Positions 27,009-35,104 are shown, numbered from the stretch's first letter. The stretch: 64,000 bases of DNA from Desulfobacteraceae bacterium (GCA_003599885.1 QZKW01000044.1:26282-90281), one strand, 5' to 3'. The notes: a model not told the origin generated them from the letters alone. Numbers and translations: made by a program.

Positions 27009-27734
27009 ATGAAAAAACCTTGGGAGGGAATGGAAACTTGGTACCGTATGCGGCACAGAATATCTTTTCAAAATTTTAAACCAGAGTGGGATAAATTTAC
27101 AGATAAACCGTTCAATAATGAAACTGCCATTGAATTTACGAAATGCTTTTTTAAAGTAAATAGATATTTACTTTATACTGATTTTCGATGTTACGTGTTG
27201 AATGATGCTCAAAAAGAAGAAGATCAAAAATTTGAAGATGACCATTTGTGGGAATATGCAACATCTTATATTCAATCATATATTCCGGATCGGACGCCTG
27301 AAGATTTAGAAATTGATCAATTATTAACGATATGGGCGAAAACCGGACCTGGGCCAAATGAACGGGTGCGGAGACATTGTGTAGAAAAACTCGATGCAGG
27401 GCAAATGCTATCTCCTCCCCTTGCTCGGTTTGTTAATGATATCTTGATAGGTAGAAGCACTCCCATCTCCTCCAAAAAAGGGAAAGACCCTTCTTTTAAC
27501 CGAAATAGAGATTTTTTAATAGCCACAATAATTGATTACCTGCAATTTTACTTTGGATTTAAAGAGAGAGCTCACTATTCAGATAAGCGGTTTTATAACC
27601 CTCCGGCAAGCTGCGTTGATGTGGTTGGCCTGGCTTTAAAATCTGATCCAGAGATTTGCCCTACCTTTGAAACGATCTTCAAAGCCTGGGGGAAATGGAA
27701 ACCATTTTTTGTTAATTTATTCCCGCTTTCATAA
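27009..27734 (+). CDS. Hypothetical protein of element 1
   Basis: A 241-aa soluble protein that I do not recognise. It is rich in aromatic residues (YRMRHRISFQNFKPEWDKF, DYLQFYFGFKER) and has no signal peptide, membrane helix or obvious catalytic motif. A segment GPGPNERVRRHCVEKL lies near residue 118. It starts ATG with only a weak GGAACGG upstream. Its place just after the integrase and before the AlpA-like gene is where satellites often carry accessory cargo, but there is no direct evidence of function. Confidence 0.6.
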   Translation: MKKPWEGMETWYRMRHRISFQNFKPEWDKFTDKPFNNETAIEFTKCFFKVNRYLLYTDFRCYVLNDAQKEEDQKFEDDHLWEYATSYIQSYIPDRTPEDLEIDQLLTIWAKTGPGPNERVRRHCVEKLDAGQMLSPPLARFVNDILIGRSTPISSKKGKDPSFNRNRDFLIATIIDYLQFYFGFKERAHYSDKRFYNPPASCVDVVGLALKSDPEICPTFETIFKAWGKWKPFFVNLFPLS

Positions 27735-28018
27735 TTTTTTTCATAATTTTAGATAGTTAATTTATTTTTTTGGAACGTTTATTCTACGGTCCATCATTCC
27801 CGCCTTTTTCTCCATAGTCCTTAGCCTTATATTCTTTCCTGACTTTCGCTTCAAAAATCTGTTCTTTTTTTTCCATTTTTCCATTTCCATTTGTCAAACA
27901 AAACTTCATTACTTTTCCCCGATTTTAATTTTTAAAAATGCCAGACTCCATCTCATCAAACATCATAATTGTTCTGTTATGATCCATAACTACTTATTTT
28001 TTAAAAGGAGAGTTTATT

Positions 28019-28315
28019 ATGCGTAGGGATACTTTTAATCAATGCGAAAAGAACAATCGTTCTTCTTGTGTGAGCGAATTTACGCCCGCCCGGAGGTTGG
28101 AGTTTTTGAAAGCAATGGCTGAAAAATGGCCGTCTGCAATCGTCGCAAGAACTGAGATTGAAAAGTTTTCGGGTGGAATGCTTAAAGGCCCTCACCTGGC
28201 AAACCTGGCTTGCCCAAAGGCCGGGGCTGTCGGTCCACCAAGCATAAAAATAGGGCGCAAAGTCGGCTACGAAGTATCCAGCCTGCTGTCCTGGATGGAG
28301 TCTCAGATAAAATAA
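28019..28315 (+). CDS. AlpA/excisionase-like DNA-binding protein
   Basis: A 98-aa protein. Its C-terminal half (about 45-95) has the form of an AlpA/MerR-like winged helix: ARTEIEKFSGGMLKGPHLAN as the HTH, then IKIGRKVGYEVSSLLSWMES, where the GRKVGYEV wing and the closing LLSWM helix are typical. AGGAG lies 9 nt upstream of the ATG. It is the first gene of the replication cassette of element 1 and may control it or act as excisionase. Confidence 0.7.
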   Translation: MRRDTFNQCEKNNRSSCVSEFTPARRLEFLKAMAEKWPSAIVARTEIEKFSGGMLKGPHLANLACPKAGAVGPPSIKIGRKVGYEVSSLLSWMESQIK

Positions 28316-28345
28316 CATGAAACACAAAAACAGGAGACAAAATCC

Positions 28346-28615
28346 ATGATGGATAAAAAATTTTTGTATGAAAAAATGATTGATCAGGCGTTGGATCTTC
28401 TCCAGGAGGAAGCCGGTAAAGACGCCACGTCCCTGGAAGCTGAAAAAACACTTCATGAAATTGTCTGTTTTTGCGCGGCAAGATTGCTGGGCAAAAAGCC
28501 CTACCTCGATGCCGATGTGATCAAGGCAGCGATTATTGATTTTGATATTGATCAGGTCATTTGTGATTTGTGGTCAGAAATCGAATGCGTAGATTCAATT
28601 GGTCACAGGCTATGA
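28346..28615 (+). CDS. Hypothetical small protein of element 1
   Basis: An 89-aa, mostly helical, acidic protein that I do not recognise. AGGAGA is well placed before the ATG (a second ATG follows directly). Its stop codon overlaps the start of the next gene (ATGA), so it belongs to the primase operon. Confidence 0.65.
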   Translation: MMDKKFLYEKMIDQALDLLQEEAGKDATSLEAEKTLHEIVCFCAARLLGKKPYLDADVIKAAIIDFDIDQVICDLWSEIECVDSIGHRL

Positions 28616-29031
28616 AACTTATAGAAATTGATATCCGCCGGATTCTGAACCGGGAAAAAACCCTAAATTATTGGGGGATCGGTCCTTATGCCCTGGAAAA
28701 ATCCCCGCCTGATCCTGGCCGCAAAATGTTGTTGGAGTATTGCGAAGAAGTAGAAGCGGCGTTGAAGTGGTTGGCAGGATCAGCCGGATATCACCGGAAA
28801 ACCATCAATAGATATCATTCGAGTTATGGCCTGAAATGTATAGCGGAAAATATGACCGGGCAATATATTTCAAACGGCGCCATGATTACTGCGACTTTGA
28901 TCATGGGTTTTCAATATGAGATTTTTCATTATGGGCCGAACTGCTGTTTTAATATTCATGAAAAATTCATCCGCCTGGCCGAAAAAAAAGCGGCTGGAGC
29001 ATCAATCAAGAGGCCTTTTCTATGGCAGTAA
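28612..29031 (+). CDS. Hypothetical protein of the element 1 primase operon
   Basis: A 139-aa protein that I do not recognise. Start at 28612 overlaps the preceding stop as ATGA; an in-frame ATG at 28570 inside the previous gene is less likely. Conserved-looking segments are RYHSSYGLKCIAE near residue 61 and GQYISNGAMITATLIMGF near 79. This suggests a compact domain, with Cys residues near 104-105 (NCCFNIH). It overlaps the primase gene by 10 bp. Confidence 0.62.
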   Translation: MKLIEIDIRRILNREKTLNYWGIGPYALEKSPPDPGRKMLLEYCEEVEAALKWLAGSAGYHRKTINRYHSSYGLKCIAENMTGQYISNGAMITATLIMGFQYEIFHYGPNCCFNIHEKFIRLAEKKAAGASIKRPFLWQ

Positions 29032-31463
29032 AATTCAGTAAAAAACAGCTTTCAGATATTCAGGCCGAAATTTCCGGGAAATCCGGTGAAGTCCGTTTGC
29101 CTTGCCCTTTGTGTGATCGCGGGGCGGATGATAAGGCCTTGTCAGTCAATTCGGATTCAGGAAAATATATTTGTCATAGATGCGGCGTTCGTGGCGGCTT
29201 AATATCATCGACCGGACAAACTAAGCCTATATCCAAAATAAATCCGGAAGAAAAAAAAAGCCTGGATGTAAACTACTACCTGCAGAAATCAAAGCCTGCA
29301 AATGACCATCCTTATTTAAAGGAAAAGTGTATCAAGCCTTATGGCGTCCGAATTTATAAGGATATGCTGTTGGTCCCTCTCCGGAAACCTGGGAATGATA
29401 AAGTGCAAGCACTTCAATTCATCAATCAGGACGGCAATAAACCCCTGGCCCGGGGAAGTGCAAAACGTGGTGCCTGTTTCATCCTTGGCAGCTTATCAAA
29501 TGAAACCGAGATAGTTTATCTTTGTGAAGGTTTTGCCACAAATTCGGCTGTATTTGAAGCCCTTGAAGAAGGTCCGCCCGTTGTCATGTGTGTAGACGCC
29601 GGAAATATGAAATCCGTGGCTGTCGAGATCCGGAAGAAATTCCCGAAAGTCAAAATTGTTTTATGCGCTGATAACGATAGGCATCGAGCTCCGGATGATG
29701 TGACATTTGATATCGGCTATCGAAAGGCTCGTGATGCAGCAAAGGCCGTTTCCGGATCGGTTGTTATGCCTTCTATGCCTGGAATGGATTTTAATGACCT
29801 GGCAAAAGCGGAAGGATTGGAAACTGTCCGGGATGTTATCCTGGCGGGCGGTGATCCGGGACCGGCGAAACAAAAGGATAATCAAAAACCTGAAAGTCCA
29901 GTGGATAAGGATAAGCCCGTTATTCAGATTAAAGGCGGTGAACTGTCTCAAATAGCGGATATGGCCGAAGCACTGTTGATCGGTATGGGTGCCCCGTTTT
30001 ACGCTTTAAATGGTCAACACTTGGTAAGGCCTGTTGTCAGACCGTCTGAAAAATGGGAGCCATGCGTTGCCCTGGAAGGTATGACCGTAGCTTTTTTGGT
30101 GGATCGGATGACGCGGCGGATTGTTTGGTTAAAATTTGATGGCCGGTCCGAGGCATGGCTGCCCAAAGATGCCCCCAAAGCAGTGGCGGAAACTATTTTG
30201 GCCCGGTCCGGTGTCTGGAAGTTTCCTCCTTTGCTGGGCGTTGGGAATTGTCCGACCATCCGCCCGGATGGTAGCCTGATTATAAAACCGGGATATGATC
30301 CGGAAACCCGATATTTTTTCCATTTCAATGGAAATTTTCCGGAAATTGCGGAAAATCCAGGCATGAATGACGCCCTGGCCGCTCTTGATCGCCTGCGTGA
30401 AGCAGTGTCAACCTATCGCTTTGCCGATAATATTTCAGAGTCAGTGGCTGTGGCCGCTCTGATTGCGGGTGTGATCCGCCCTGCCCTTGATCATTGCCCT
30501 TTTTGTTTGGTGTCCGCTCCTGTGGCCGGGTCCGGAAAATCTCAACTGGTGGATGGTATTGCTGTGCTTGGGTCCGGTGCCCCTGCGAGCACCATTAATG
30601 CTGAGGCGTCGACTGAAGAGTTAACCGCGTTACTTGACACACTGCTGATAGAGGGGGCAGCGGTTGTCAACCTGGATAATCTGAATAAGCCGGTCACGTC
30701 CGCCCGAATTTGTCAACTACTGACACAATCGGCGGTGACTGTCCGGATCAAGGGTTTTTCCCGGTCCGTGACTATTTCTCCTCGTTATATCCTGTGCGGC
30801 ACTGGAAATAATGCAGGGGTCATTGGGGATCTGGCCCGCCGGACAATCACAGCCGTGATTGATCCAGGGTGTGAGAGGCCTCAGGATCGGCGGTTTGATA
30901 TGCCGTTTCCTGATTATTGCCTGAAGCATCGGGCGGATTTGGTCCGGGCTGTCCTGGTAGTGGTGCGGGCTTATGCTGTTGCCGGGTGTCCGGATCAAGG
31001 GTTGTCGTCAACCGGCAGCTTTGAAACCTGGAGCCGGTGGGTTAGGTGTCCTTTGGTATGGCTGGGGATGCAGGACCCGTGGCGAAGTCAAGACGCCCTA
31101 ACTTCGCAAGATGAAAGCCTGCAAAATCTTATTGCAGTCCTGGAAGCGTGGTTTGATGTTTACGGGCGAGCTTCTATGACTGGTAAGTATGTAATAGCCC
31201 GTTGTAAAGAATCTAACCTCACTTCAAAAGAAAGTGTATTGCGTGATGCCTTAGAAAATATTGCCGTTGATAAAAAAGGCGAATTTAACCCCCGTATGCT
31301 GGGTCATTTTTTGAGGAAAAATCAAAACCGCATTGTACGAGGATACCAGGTCAAGGCAGCCGGTGAAGACCATCGAGCAATCTGCTGGCAGGTTAGCCGG
31401 GTTGATGATGATAAGGATCAAGTTTTCAATGAAGAAGACTATGTTTTCGAGGCGTGGGAATGA
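29022..31463 (+). CDS. Primase/helicase-like replication protein of element 1
   Basis: Large replication protein (813 aa). The N-terminus has a CHC2-like zinc finger (CPLCDRG...ICHRCG, residues about 26-56). A TOPRIM domain follows: YLCEGFATNSAVFEAL near 165, LCADNDRH near 214, and PGMDFNDL near 252. The C-terminal half is a P-loop ATPase with Walker A APVAGSGKSQL near 500 and Walker B-like AAVVNLDNL near 548, then a region rich in Arg. It should prime and unwind DNA for autonomous replication after excision, as in P4/PICI-type satellites. The P-loop half is unlike the element 2 primase, so the two satellites have different replicases. Confidence 0.85.
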   Translation: MAVKFSKKQLSDIQAEISGKSGEVRLPCPLCDRGADDKALSVNSDSGKYICHRCGVRGGLISSTGQTKPISKINPEEKKSLDVNYYLQKSKPANDHPYLKEKCIKPYGVRIYKDMLLVPLRKPGNDKVQALQFINQDGNKPLARGSAKRGACFILGSLSNETEIVYLCEGFATNSAVFEALEEGPPVVMCVDAGNMKSVAVEIRKKFPKVKIVLCADNDRHRAPDDVTFDIGYRKARDAAKAVSGSVVMPSMPGMDFNDLAKAEGLETVRDVILAGGDPGPAKQKDNQKPESPVDKDKPVIQIKGGELSQIADMAEALLIGMGAPFYALNGQHLVRPVVRPSEKWEPCVALEGMTVAFLVDRMTRRIVWLKFDGRSEAWLPKDAPKAVAETILARSGVWKFPPLLGVGNCPTIRPDGSLIIKPGYDPETRYFFHFNGNFPEIAENPGMNDALAALDRLREAVSTYRFADNISESVAVAALIAGVIRPALDHCPFCLVSAPVAGSGKSQLVDGIAVLGSGAPASTINAEASTEELTALLDTLLIEGAAVVNLDNLNKPVTSARICQLLTQSAVTVRIKGFSRSVTISPRYILCGTGNNAGVIGDLARRTITAVIDPGCERPQDRRFDMPFPDYCLKHRADLVRAVLVVVRAYAVAGCPDQGLSSTGSFETWSRWVRCPLVWLGMQDPWRSQDALTSQDESLQNLIAVLEAWFDVYGRASMTGKYVIARCKESNLTSKESVLRDALENIAVDKKGEFNPRMLGHFLRKNQNRIVRGYQVKAAGEDHRAICWQVSRVDDDKDQVFNEEDYVFEAWE

Positions 31464-31831
31464 ACCCCCTACCCCTTTGCTTAATAAGACCGTGAAACTC
31501 GTTAAAGCAAGCGCTTTATCGAAATATAATGATGTTACAGTTTAAAAAATCTCAAAAAAATATATGCCCTTGGTCCGCTTCTGTTGGATCGCTTTATAAA
31601 TGGCCGGTGGCGATGGGTCCCCTCTGGGCCTGTGACCATGCACGGGTTCGCAAGTCCCGATATTTTACCGTGTATAACTTTGGAAAATCGTATGGAAAAA
31701 TGGAATATATATCATTTTTCGGCATATTGACTAATTGTTTCCGGTGTTTTGGTCTTTACGATAAACCCGGTTGTTTAAGTGAATAGGGCAAATCTGCCCT
31801 ATTTTATTTTTTGAGTGTGAAGGATCTGATC
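31464..31831. other. Gap after primase, no supported gene
   Basis: An 85-codon frame at 31529-31786 has no ribosome binding site and an odd composition, so I do not call it. The stretch ends in a terminator hairpin at 31782-31812. Confidence 0.45.
31782..31812 (+). terminator. Intrinsic terminator
   Basis: A 9-bp stem AATAGGGCA / TGCCCTATT with a 4-nt loop, followed by a T-rich run (TTTTATTTTTT). It should end transcription of the element 1 replication operon. Confidence 0.75.
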
Positions 31832-32230
31832 ATGCAGAAAAAAAACCGAAGTTTTTCACCTGAAAACCTGCTGTCTGAATTTTCACCTGAATTTTTAAAC
31901 CCGGTCTTTTGCCGGGAATGGATTATAAAAAAAATTCATCCTGAAGGTGCTCGGTGCCCTCATTGCTACATGGAAATTTCCGATATCCGGGAACTTGAAC
32001 GATTTTGGCGCGGTGATCAAGTCAAATGCCCTGGATGCGCGCGAAAATTTACCGCTCGAAGCAAAACCATACTGGCCGGGATAGGTGCGGATGATCGAAA
32101 ATTGATTCTTTTTATGCTGTTTTTTGCCTTAAAAATGCCGATTTCTCAAATTGAAAAGTATGCAAAAATGGATAAAAGAACGCTTTTTTTATACCGTCAT
32201 CGATTCGGATTATCTCATAAAAATGAATGA
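31832..32230 (+). CDS. Zinc-ribbon/HTH protein (IS1595-like N-terminal domain)
   Basis: A 132-aa protein with a zinc ribbon (CPHC...CPGC, residues about 43-72) and then a helix-turn-helix-like region (ISQIEKYAKMDKRTLFLYRH). This is the arrangement of the N-terminal DNA-binding part of IS1595-type transposases, but no DDE catalytic domain follows. I infer a transcription factor derived from a transposase, as many satellites have. The ATG at 31832 has AAGGA 9 nt upstream; an in-frame TTG at 31811 is less likely because it lies in the terminator. Confidence 0.6.
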   Translation: MQKKNRSFSPENLLSEFSPEFLNPVFCREWIIKKIHPEGARCPHCYMEISDIRELERFWRGDQVKCPGCARKFTARSKTILAGIGADDRKLILFMLFFALKMPISQIEKYAKMDKRTLFLYRHRFGLSHKNE

Positions 32231-32280
32231 TTTTATAATTTTTTCAAGGTGTTAAATATAAATTCCATAGAATATGGAAT

Positions 32281-32430
32281 TTATAAGAGTTGGTGAGTTA
32301 ACGAGTTATAAGAGATGGTTTTATCCTTCGCAAGAAAACTGTCAGAAAAATGAATGGAAAAAATGCAGTAAAAAAAATGACATATTATAGAAGTCCGGCA
32401 AAACTAACCGCCTTAACTCGTTAACTCACC
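32281..32430. repeat. 17-bp inverted repeats flanking AT-rich segment (origin/operator candidate)
   Basis: GGTGAGTTAACGAGTTA at 32292-32308 is repeated as its exact complement at 32414-32430, 105 bp apart. Each arm itself contains two GAGTTA units. TTATAAGAG occurs twice around the left arm (32281-32289, 32306-32314). The enclosed DNA is AT-rich and gene-free. It lies directly before the tandem-HTH gene, so it could be that protein's binding site, a replication origin, or both. Confidence 0.55.
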
Positions 32431-32442
32431 GGAAGGCATAAA

Positions 32443-32859
32443 ATGAAAATCCAAAAAAAATTTCATACCATTGCTGGCGTTGCTGAACTGTTGGCCGTTT
32501 CTGAAAAGTCCGTCCGGCGGTTGATTGATGTCGAAATTATTCCCTGTGTAATGTCTACCATAGGTCCCCGGATTCATAGAGATGACCTTTTGGGATATGT
32601 CCAAAATATCCTGAATCAATATGCTGAAGAAGAAACCGGGCAATTGCCAAAGGAGATCAGGGAAAACCCTCAACTTATCACCATCGAGGCTGCTCAGTGC
32701 GCCTTGGATTGTTCCCGTTCAAAAGTCCGGAATCTGATAGAAGTCGGGGCCGTGGCTGCCTGTCGTGTAGGCCGCCTAATCCGGATATTGGCTGAATCAA
32801 TGGAGCAGTTTCAATCTGAAAAGATTTTTCAGTTTATTAAAAAATCGACGGTCAGATGA
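32443..32859 (+). CDS. Tandem helix-turn-helix (excisionase-like) protein
   Basis: A 138-aa protein with two excisionase/HTH_17-like modules: HTIAGVAELLAVSEKSVRRL...RIHRDDLLGYV (residues about 8-50) and ITIEAAQCALDCSRSKVRNL...GRLIRILAESMEQF (about 80-127). A single-module protein is the rule for AlpA or Xis; a duplicate in one chain suggests binding of two half sites. The inverted repeats just upstream (32292-32430) are natural candidates. Its ATG follows 12 nt after the right-hand repeat, and the repeat's GG may serve as part of a weak ribosome site. Confidence 0.65.
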   Translation: MKIQKKFHTIAGVAELLAVSEKSVRRLIDVEIIPCVMSTIGPRIHRDDLLGYVQNILNQYAEEETGQLPKEIRENPQLITIEAAQCALDCSRSKVRNLIEVGAVAACRVGRLIRILAESMEQFQSEKIFQFIKKSTVR

Positions 32860-32962
32860 TTTTAAATGATGTCATGATGGTTCGATTATTATTAATTTTT
32901 ACGATATTTATATCTTCAAGCGATGGGGAATGGGCCCCAAAGCCTCCTTTTGAAGGTGACAT

Positions 32963-32990
32963 AATGGGCACCGGAAGTCCGGTGCCCATT
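32963..32990. terminator. Strong perfect hairpin
   Basis: AATGGGCACCGG and CCGGTGCCCATT form a perfect 12-bp stem with a 4-nt loop. No long T tract follows on the plus strand. It may end transcription of the HTH gene, protect an mRNA end or be a protein-binding palindrome. A 61-codon frame spanning it (32856-33041) is not supported. Confidence 0.5.
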
Positions 32991-33030
32991 ATCAAGCACA
33001 AGTCAAGTTTTATAAATAGGATTAAAAAAA

Positions 33031-33225
33031 ATGAAGTTTGAAGATCGAGTAAAGGAAAAAATCCAGGCATCTGGCGGAACCATAAGCTTGGCAACCGCGA
33101 TAACGCTTTGTGCTAATGAATATCCAAGAGAACACAAAGATTATCTCTCCCGGTTTACGGCAGGGAAAGCAACTTCTTTGAATGAACTCAGAGTCTATTC
33201 TATATCCAGCAATTCAAAAAAATAA
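33031..33225 (+). CDS. Small hypothetical protein of element 1
   Basis: A 64-aa protein that I do not recognise, with AGGA 8-10 nt before the ATG. The first half (KFEDRVKEKIQASGGTISLA) reads like the start of a small helical DNA- or protein-binding domain. No conserved motif is visible. Confidence 0.45.
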   Translation: MKFEDRVKEKIQASGGTISLATAITLCANEYPREHKDYLSRFTAGKATSLNELRVYSISSNSKK

Positions 33226-33258
33226 TGCTGACCCTGAAATAAAATTTGAGGTTATTCC

Positions 33259-33927
33259 ATGAAACAGAAAATTCAATACATTTCTTCAGATAAAGTACCT
33301 TATTATTCTATGCTGAGTGATTATAAATGGGTACCTGACTTTGTAAAGCTGGAGGCGGCTAGATTTAAATTATTGCAGCTAAAAAACCAAGAACATGACC
33401 CATATATGCTTACGCGGGAAGAATTTTTGGAGCAAATCCGCGAACAATGGCAGGATTATGAGAATTATCGCTTGGAACGAATGAAACGATATTTAAATAA
33501 TTTTCGTTTTAAAGGTTCAAACCCTTTCGATAGCTATATTATTTTGAAAACTGAAGTCCCCCCTTTTCTTCCATTTGAACAATTTGAGTCCGCTATTCGT
33601 GAAATGGATGGTTTGGGGATTTCATCTGAAGACGTTCAAAAAAACAATTTAAGTATCATCGATCGCCAAAAGTCTCTTGAGAACTTAATTAAAAAGCTTT
33701 GTCCGAAAGATTTTTTTGTCATGTCTGGAGGCAATGTTGATTTCGATGTCCGTGAAAAATATGTCACCCGTTGGCGTGAATTGCAAAAAAAGGTAGATTT
33801 GCCCCTTGCTCCGAATGGGATTTTGCTTAAAGAATCTCCACGTGAGGAAAAAAGAGCCTGGATGGAATTGGTTGGTCATGAATATGTAAACCCACATGCC
33901 GACTTGACTCCGGATTTCAATGAATAG
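33259..33927 (+). CDS. Hypothetical protein of element 1
   Basis: A 222-aa, charged, soluble and mostly helical protein (EEFLEQIREQWQDYENYRLE near residue 53) that I do not recognise. There is no signal, membrane segment or catalytic motif. GAGG lies about 7 nt upstream of the ATG. It is in the accessory half of element 1, so it could be helper-interference, packaging-redirecting or defence cargo, but this is a guess from position only. Confidence 0.6.
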   Translation: MKQKIQYISSDKVPYYSMLSDYKWVPDFVKLEAARFKLLQLKNQEHDPYMLTREEFLEQIREQWQDYENYRLERMKRYLNNFRFKGSNPFDSYIILKTEVPPFLPFEQFESAIREMDGLGISSEDVQKNNLSIIDRQKSLENLIKKLCPKDFFVMSGGNVDFDVREKYVTRWRELQKKVDLPLAPNGILLKESPREEKRAWMELVGHEYVNPHADLTPDFNE

Positions 33928-33949
33928 ATTAATAACAGATGAATGAAAA

Positions 33950-34204
33950 TTGGAATTCTCAGAGATCGCGGGCACCATAACCAGAAATATTGATTGTCCC
34001 TATTATGGCCGGTGTCTGGATCATGAAGCCAAAAAGGATTCAAACGGGTGGAATTGCGAAGGGTGCCGATATGAGCAAGAAAAAGATGATCAACCGGAAA
34101 CCGATTTTTCCGAATATTATATTTTGCTTTGGGCGATTTTTAAACCAAACCTTTATGCAGAATATAATGCCACAAAAAAATTTAATCCTGAAAATATTGA
34201 ATGA
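33950..34204 (+). CDS. Small cysteine-cluster protein of element 1
   Basis: An 84-aa protein with a four-cysteine cluster (CPYYGRC...CEGC, residues about 17-39) that may bind zinc, and an aromatic C-terminal half. The start is uncertain: TTG at 33950 is the first codon, but no strong ribosome site is visible. I do not recognise the family. Confidence 0.45.
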   Translation: MEFSEIAGTITRNIDCPYYGRCLDHEAKKDSNGWNCEGCRYEQEKDDQPETDFSEYYILLWAIFKPNLYAEYNATKKFNPENIE

Positions 34205-34324
34205 AAGCTGGATGAACGCCGAAACGGTCATCCAGCTTTTTTTATTTCTTTACCTGTCCATCTGTTGATTATCGGCATAAAATTATTTCTTGATCATTTA
34301 TAAAGTTTTTGCGAAAGTAAAAAC

Positions 34325-34453
34325 GCCTACAATTTTACAAAGCGTCACCCGGACGTTAAACGGGATTTTTGTTTATACCGTAAATAAACCATTTTGCGCT
34401 ATGGCTCCGGATCTCCGAAAGGACCGGGCAAAATTCTTTGTAATTTTGTAGGC
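34325..34453. repeat. Inverted repeats in leader of zinc-ribbon gene
   Basis: GCCTACAATTTTACAAAG (34325-34342) is repeated inverted at 34436-34453 with 2 mismatches in 18 bp. The 93-bp interval contains GC-rich pieces (around 34402-34430) able to form smaller hairpins. A direct repeat GTTTATnnnGTAAATAA occurs at 34371-34387 and 34472-34488. It could be a structured leader or a control site for the gene at 34488. Confidence 0.4.
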
Positions 34454-34487
34454 AGCCTAAGGCGCATTTTTGTTTATGAGGTAAATA

Positions 34488-34871
34488 ATGAATACTCAAA
34501 AAAAAAGCATTGCAACAAAGAGCCCCGAAAGCGCGCGACAAAAGATTTCTACAAGTTCAGTAATGAAAGCATTGTCCAAAATTCCCTTATGCCCTGTATG
34601 CGGTGGTCACAGATTCAAACGAAGCAAACTATATCCCGAATTCAAGTATTGCAAAGTTCATGGCATCAGGATGCACATATTTGATTTCACTCAGTTTGAG
34701 CCGATGTTCAATGCGATGTCCATGGTTAATCTGTTTCTAAGTTATTGTGATTTGTTCAAGGTTAAGCCTGTTTTTGAACCAGGCTTGGACATTAGCATGG
34801 ATCTGGTGGATTTTTTGCAGGAAGTAACAGATACCTTCAGTAAGCTGAAAGGAGTTTATTACGATCAATAA
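34488..34871 (+). CDS. Zinc-ribbon protein of element 1
   Basis: A 127-aa protein with a basic, Ser/Lys-rich N-terminus and a compact Cys/His cluster (LCPVCGGHRF...KYCKVHG, residues about 35-60) likely to bind zinc. The C-terminal helical part is hydrophobic and acidic. GAGGT precedes the ATG. I do not recognise the family. It is the last gene of element 1 before its terminator. Confidence 0.6.
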   Translation: MNTQKKSIATKSPESARQKISTSSVMKALSKIPLCPVCGGHRFKRSKLYPEFKYCKVHGIRMHIFDFTQFEPMFNAMSMVNLFLSYCDLFKVKPVFEPGLDISMDLVDFLQEVTDTFSKLKGVYYDQ

Positions 34872-34902
34872 GATATAAATTTTCTTGAGAGAATCAAAAA
34901 TG

Positions 34903-34938
34903 AACCGGATTAACTGAAAAGTTGATCCGGTTTTTTTT
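34903..34938 (+). terminator. Strong intrinsic terminator at right end of element 1
   Basis: AACCGGAT and ATCCGGTT arms, extended inward by AACT/AGTT around a GAAA loop, form a hairpin followed by eight T. Nearly the same sequence (CTGAAAAGTTGATCCGG plus T run) occurs on the minus strand at 63681-63713, beyond element 2. Confidence 0.85.
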
Positions 34939-34951
34939 GTTGATAAAAAAA

Positions 34952-34969
34952 GTGGGACAATGGTGGGAT
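34952..34969. promoter_or_regulatory. Candidate integrase arm sites, right end of element 1
   Basis: GTGGGAC (34952-34958) and GTGGGAT (34963-34969) repeat the pair found near the integrase start, with the same 11-bp spacing and the same A-run and ATAAAAT surroundings. Confidence 0.55.
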
Positions 34970-34984
34970 AAAATTATAATAAAT

Positions 34985-35019
34985 AAAAAAAGGGCTTACG
35001 ATTTTAAGCGTAAACCCTT
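34985..35019 (-). terminator. Element-supplied terminator for tRNA-Arg
   Basis: Read on the minus strand, AAGGGTTTACGC...GCGTAAGCCCTT-like arms and a T-rich run lie 9 bp after the tRNA CCA end. It replaces the original terminator that integration moved to 25465-25496. Confidence 0.65.
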
Positions 35020-35027
35020 GATTTATA

Positions 35028-35104
35028 TGGCACGCCCGGAGGGATTCGAACCCCCGACCTACGGATTCGAAGTCCGGTGCTCTATCCAGCTGAGCTACGG
35101 GCGC
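35028..35104 (-). tRNA. tRNA-Arg (anticodon TCG); att site of element 1
   Basis: Complete 77-nt tRNA on the minus strand: acceptor GCGCCCG / CGGGCGT with encoded CCA, D arm AGCTCAGCTGGATAGAGC, anticodon loop CTTCGAA (anticodon TCG) and a T arm with GGTTCGAATCC. Its last 47 nt (35028-35074) are repeated at 25506-25552, so the element restores a whole tRNA on integrating. Confidence 0.95.

Noticed and set aside
31529..31786. 85-codon frame between primase and zinc-ribbon gene of element 1
   Set aside because: No ribosome site, runs into the terminator hairpin, and composition is unlike neighbours.
32856..33041. 61-codon frame after the tandem-HTH gene
   Set aside because: Overlaps the HTH gene end and is translated through a perfect 12-bp hairpin; no ribosome site.
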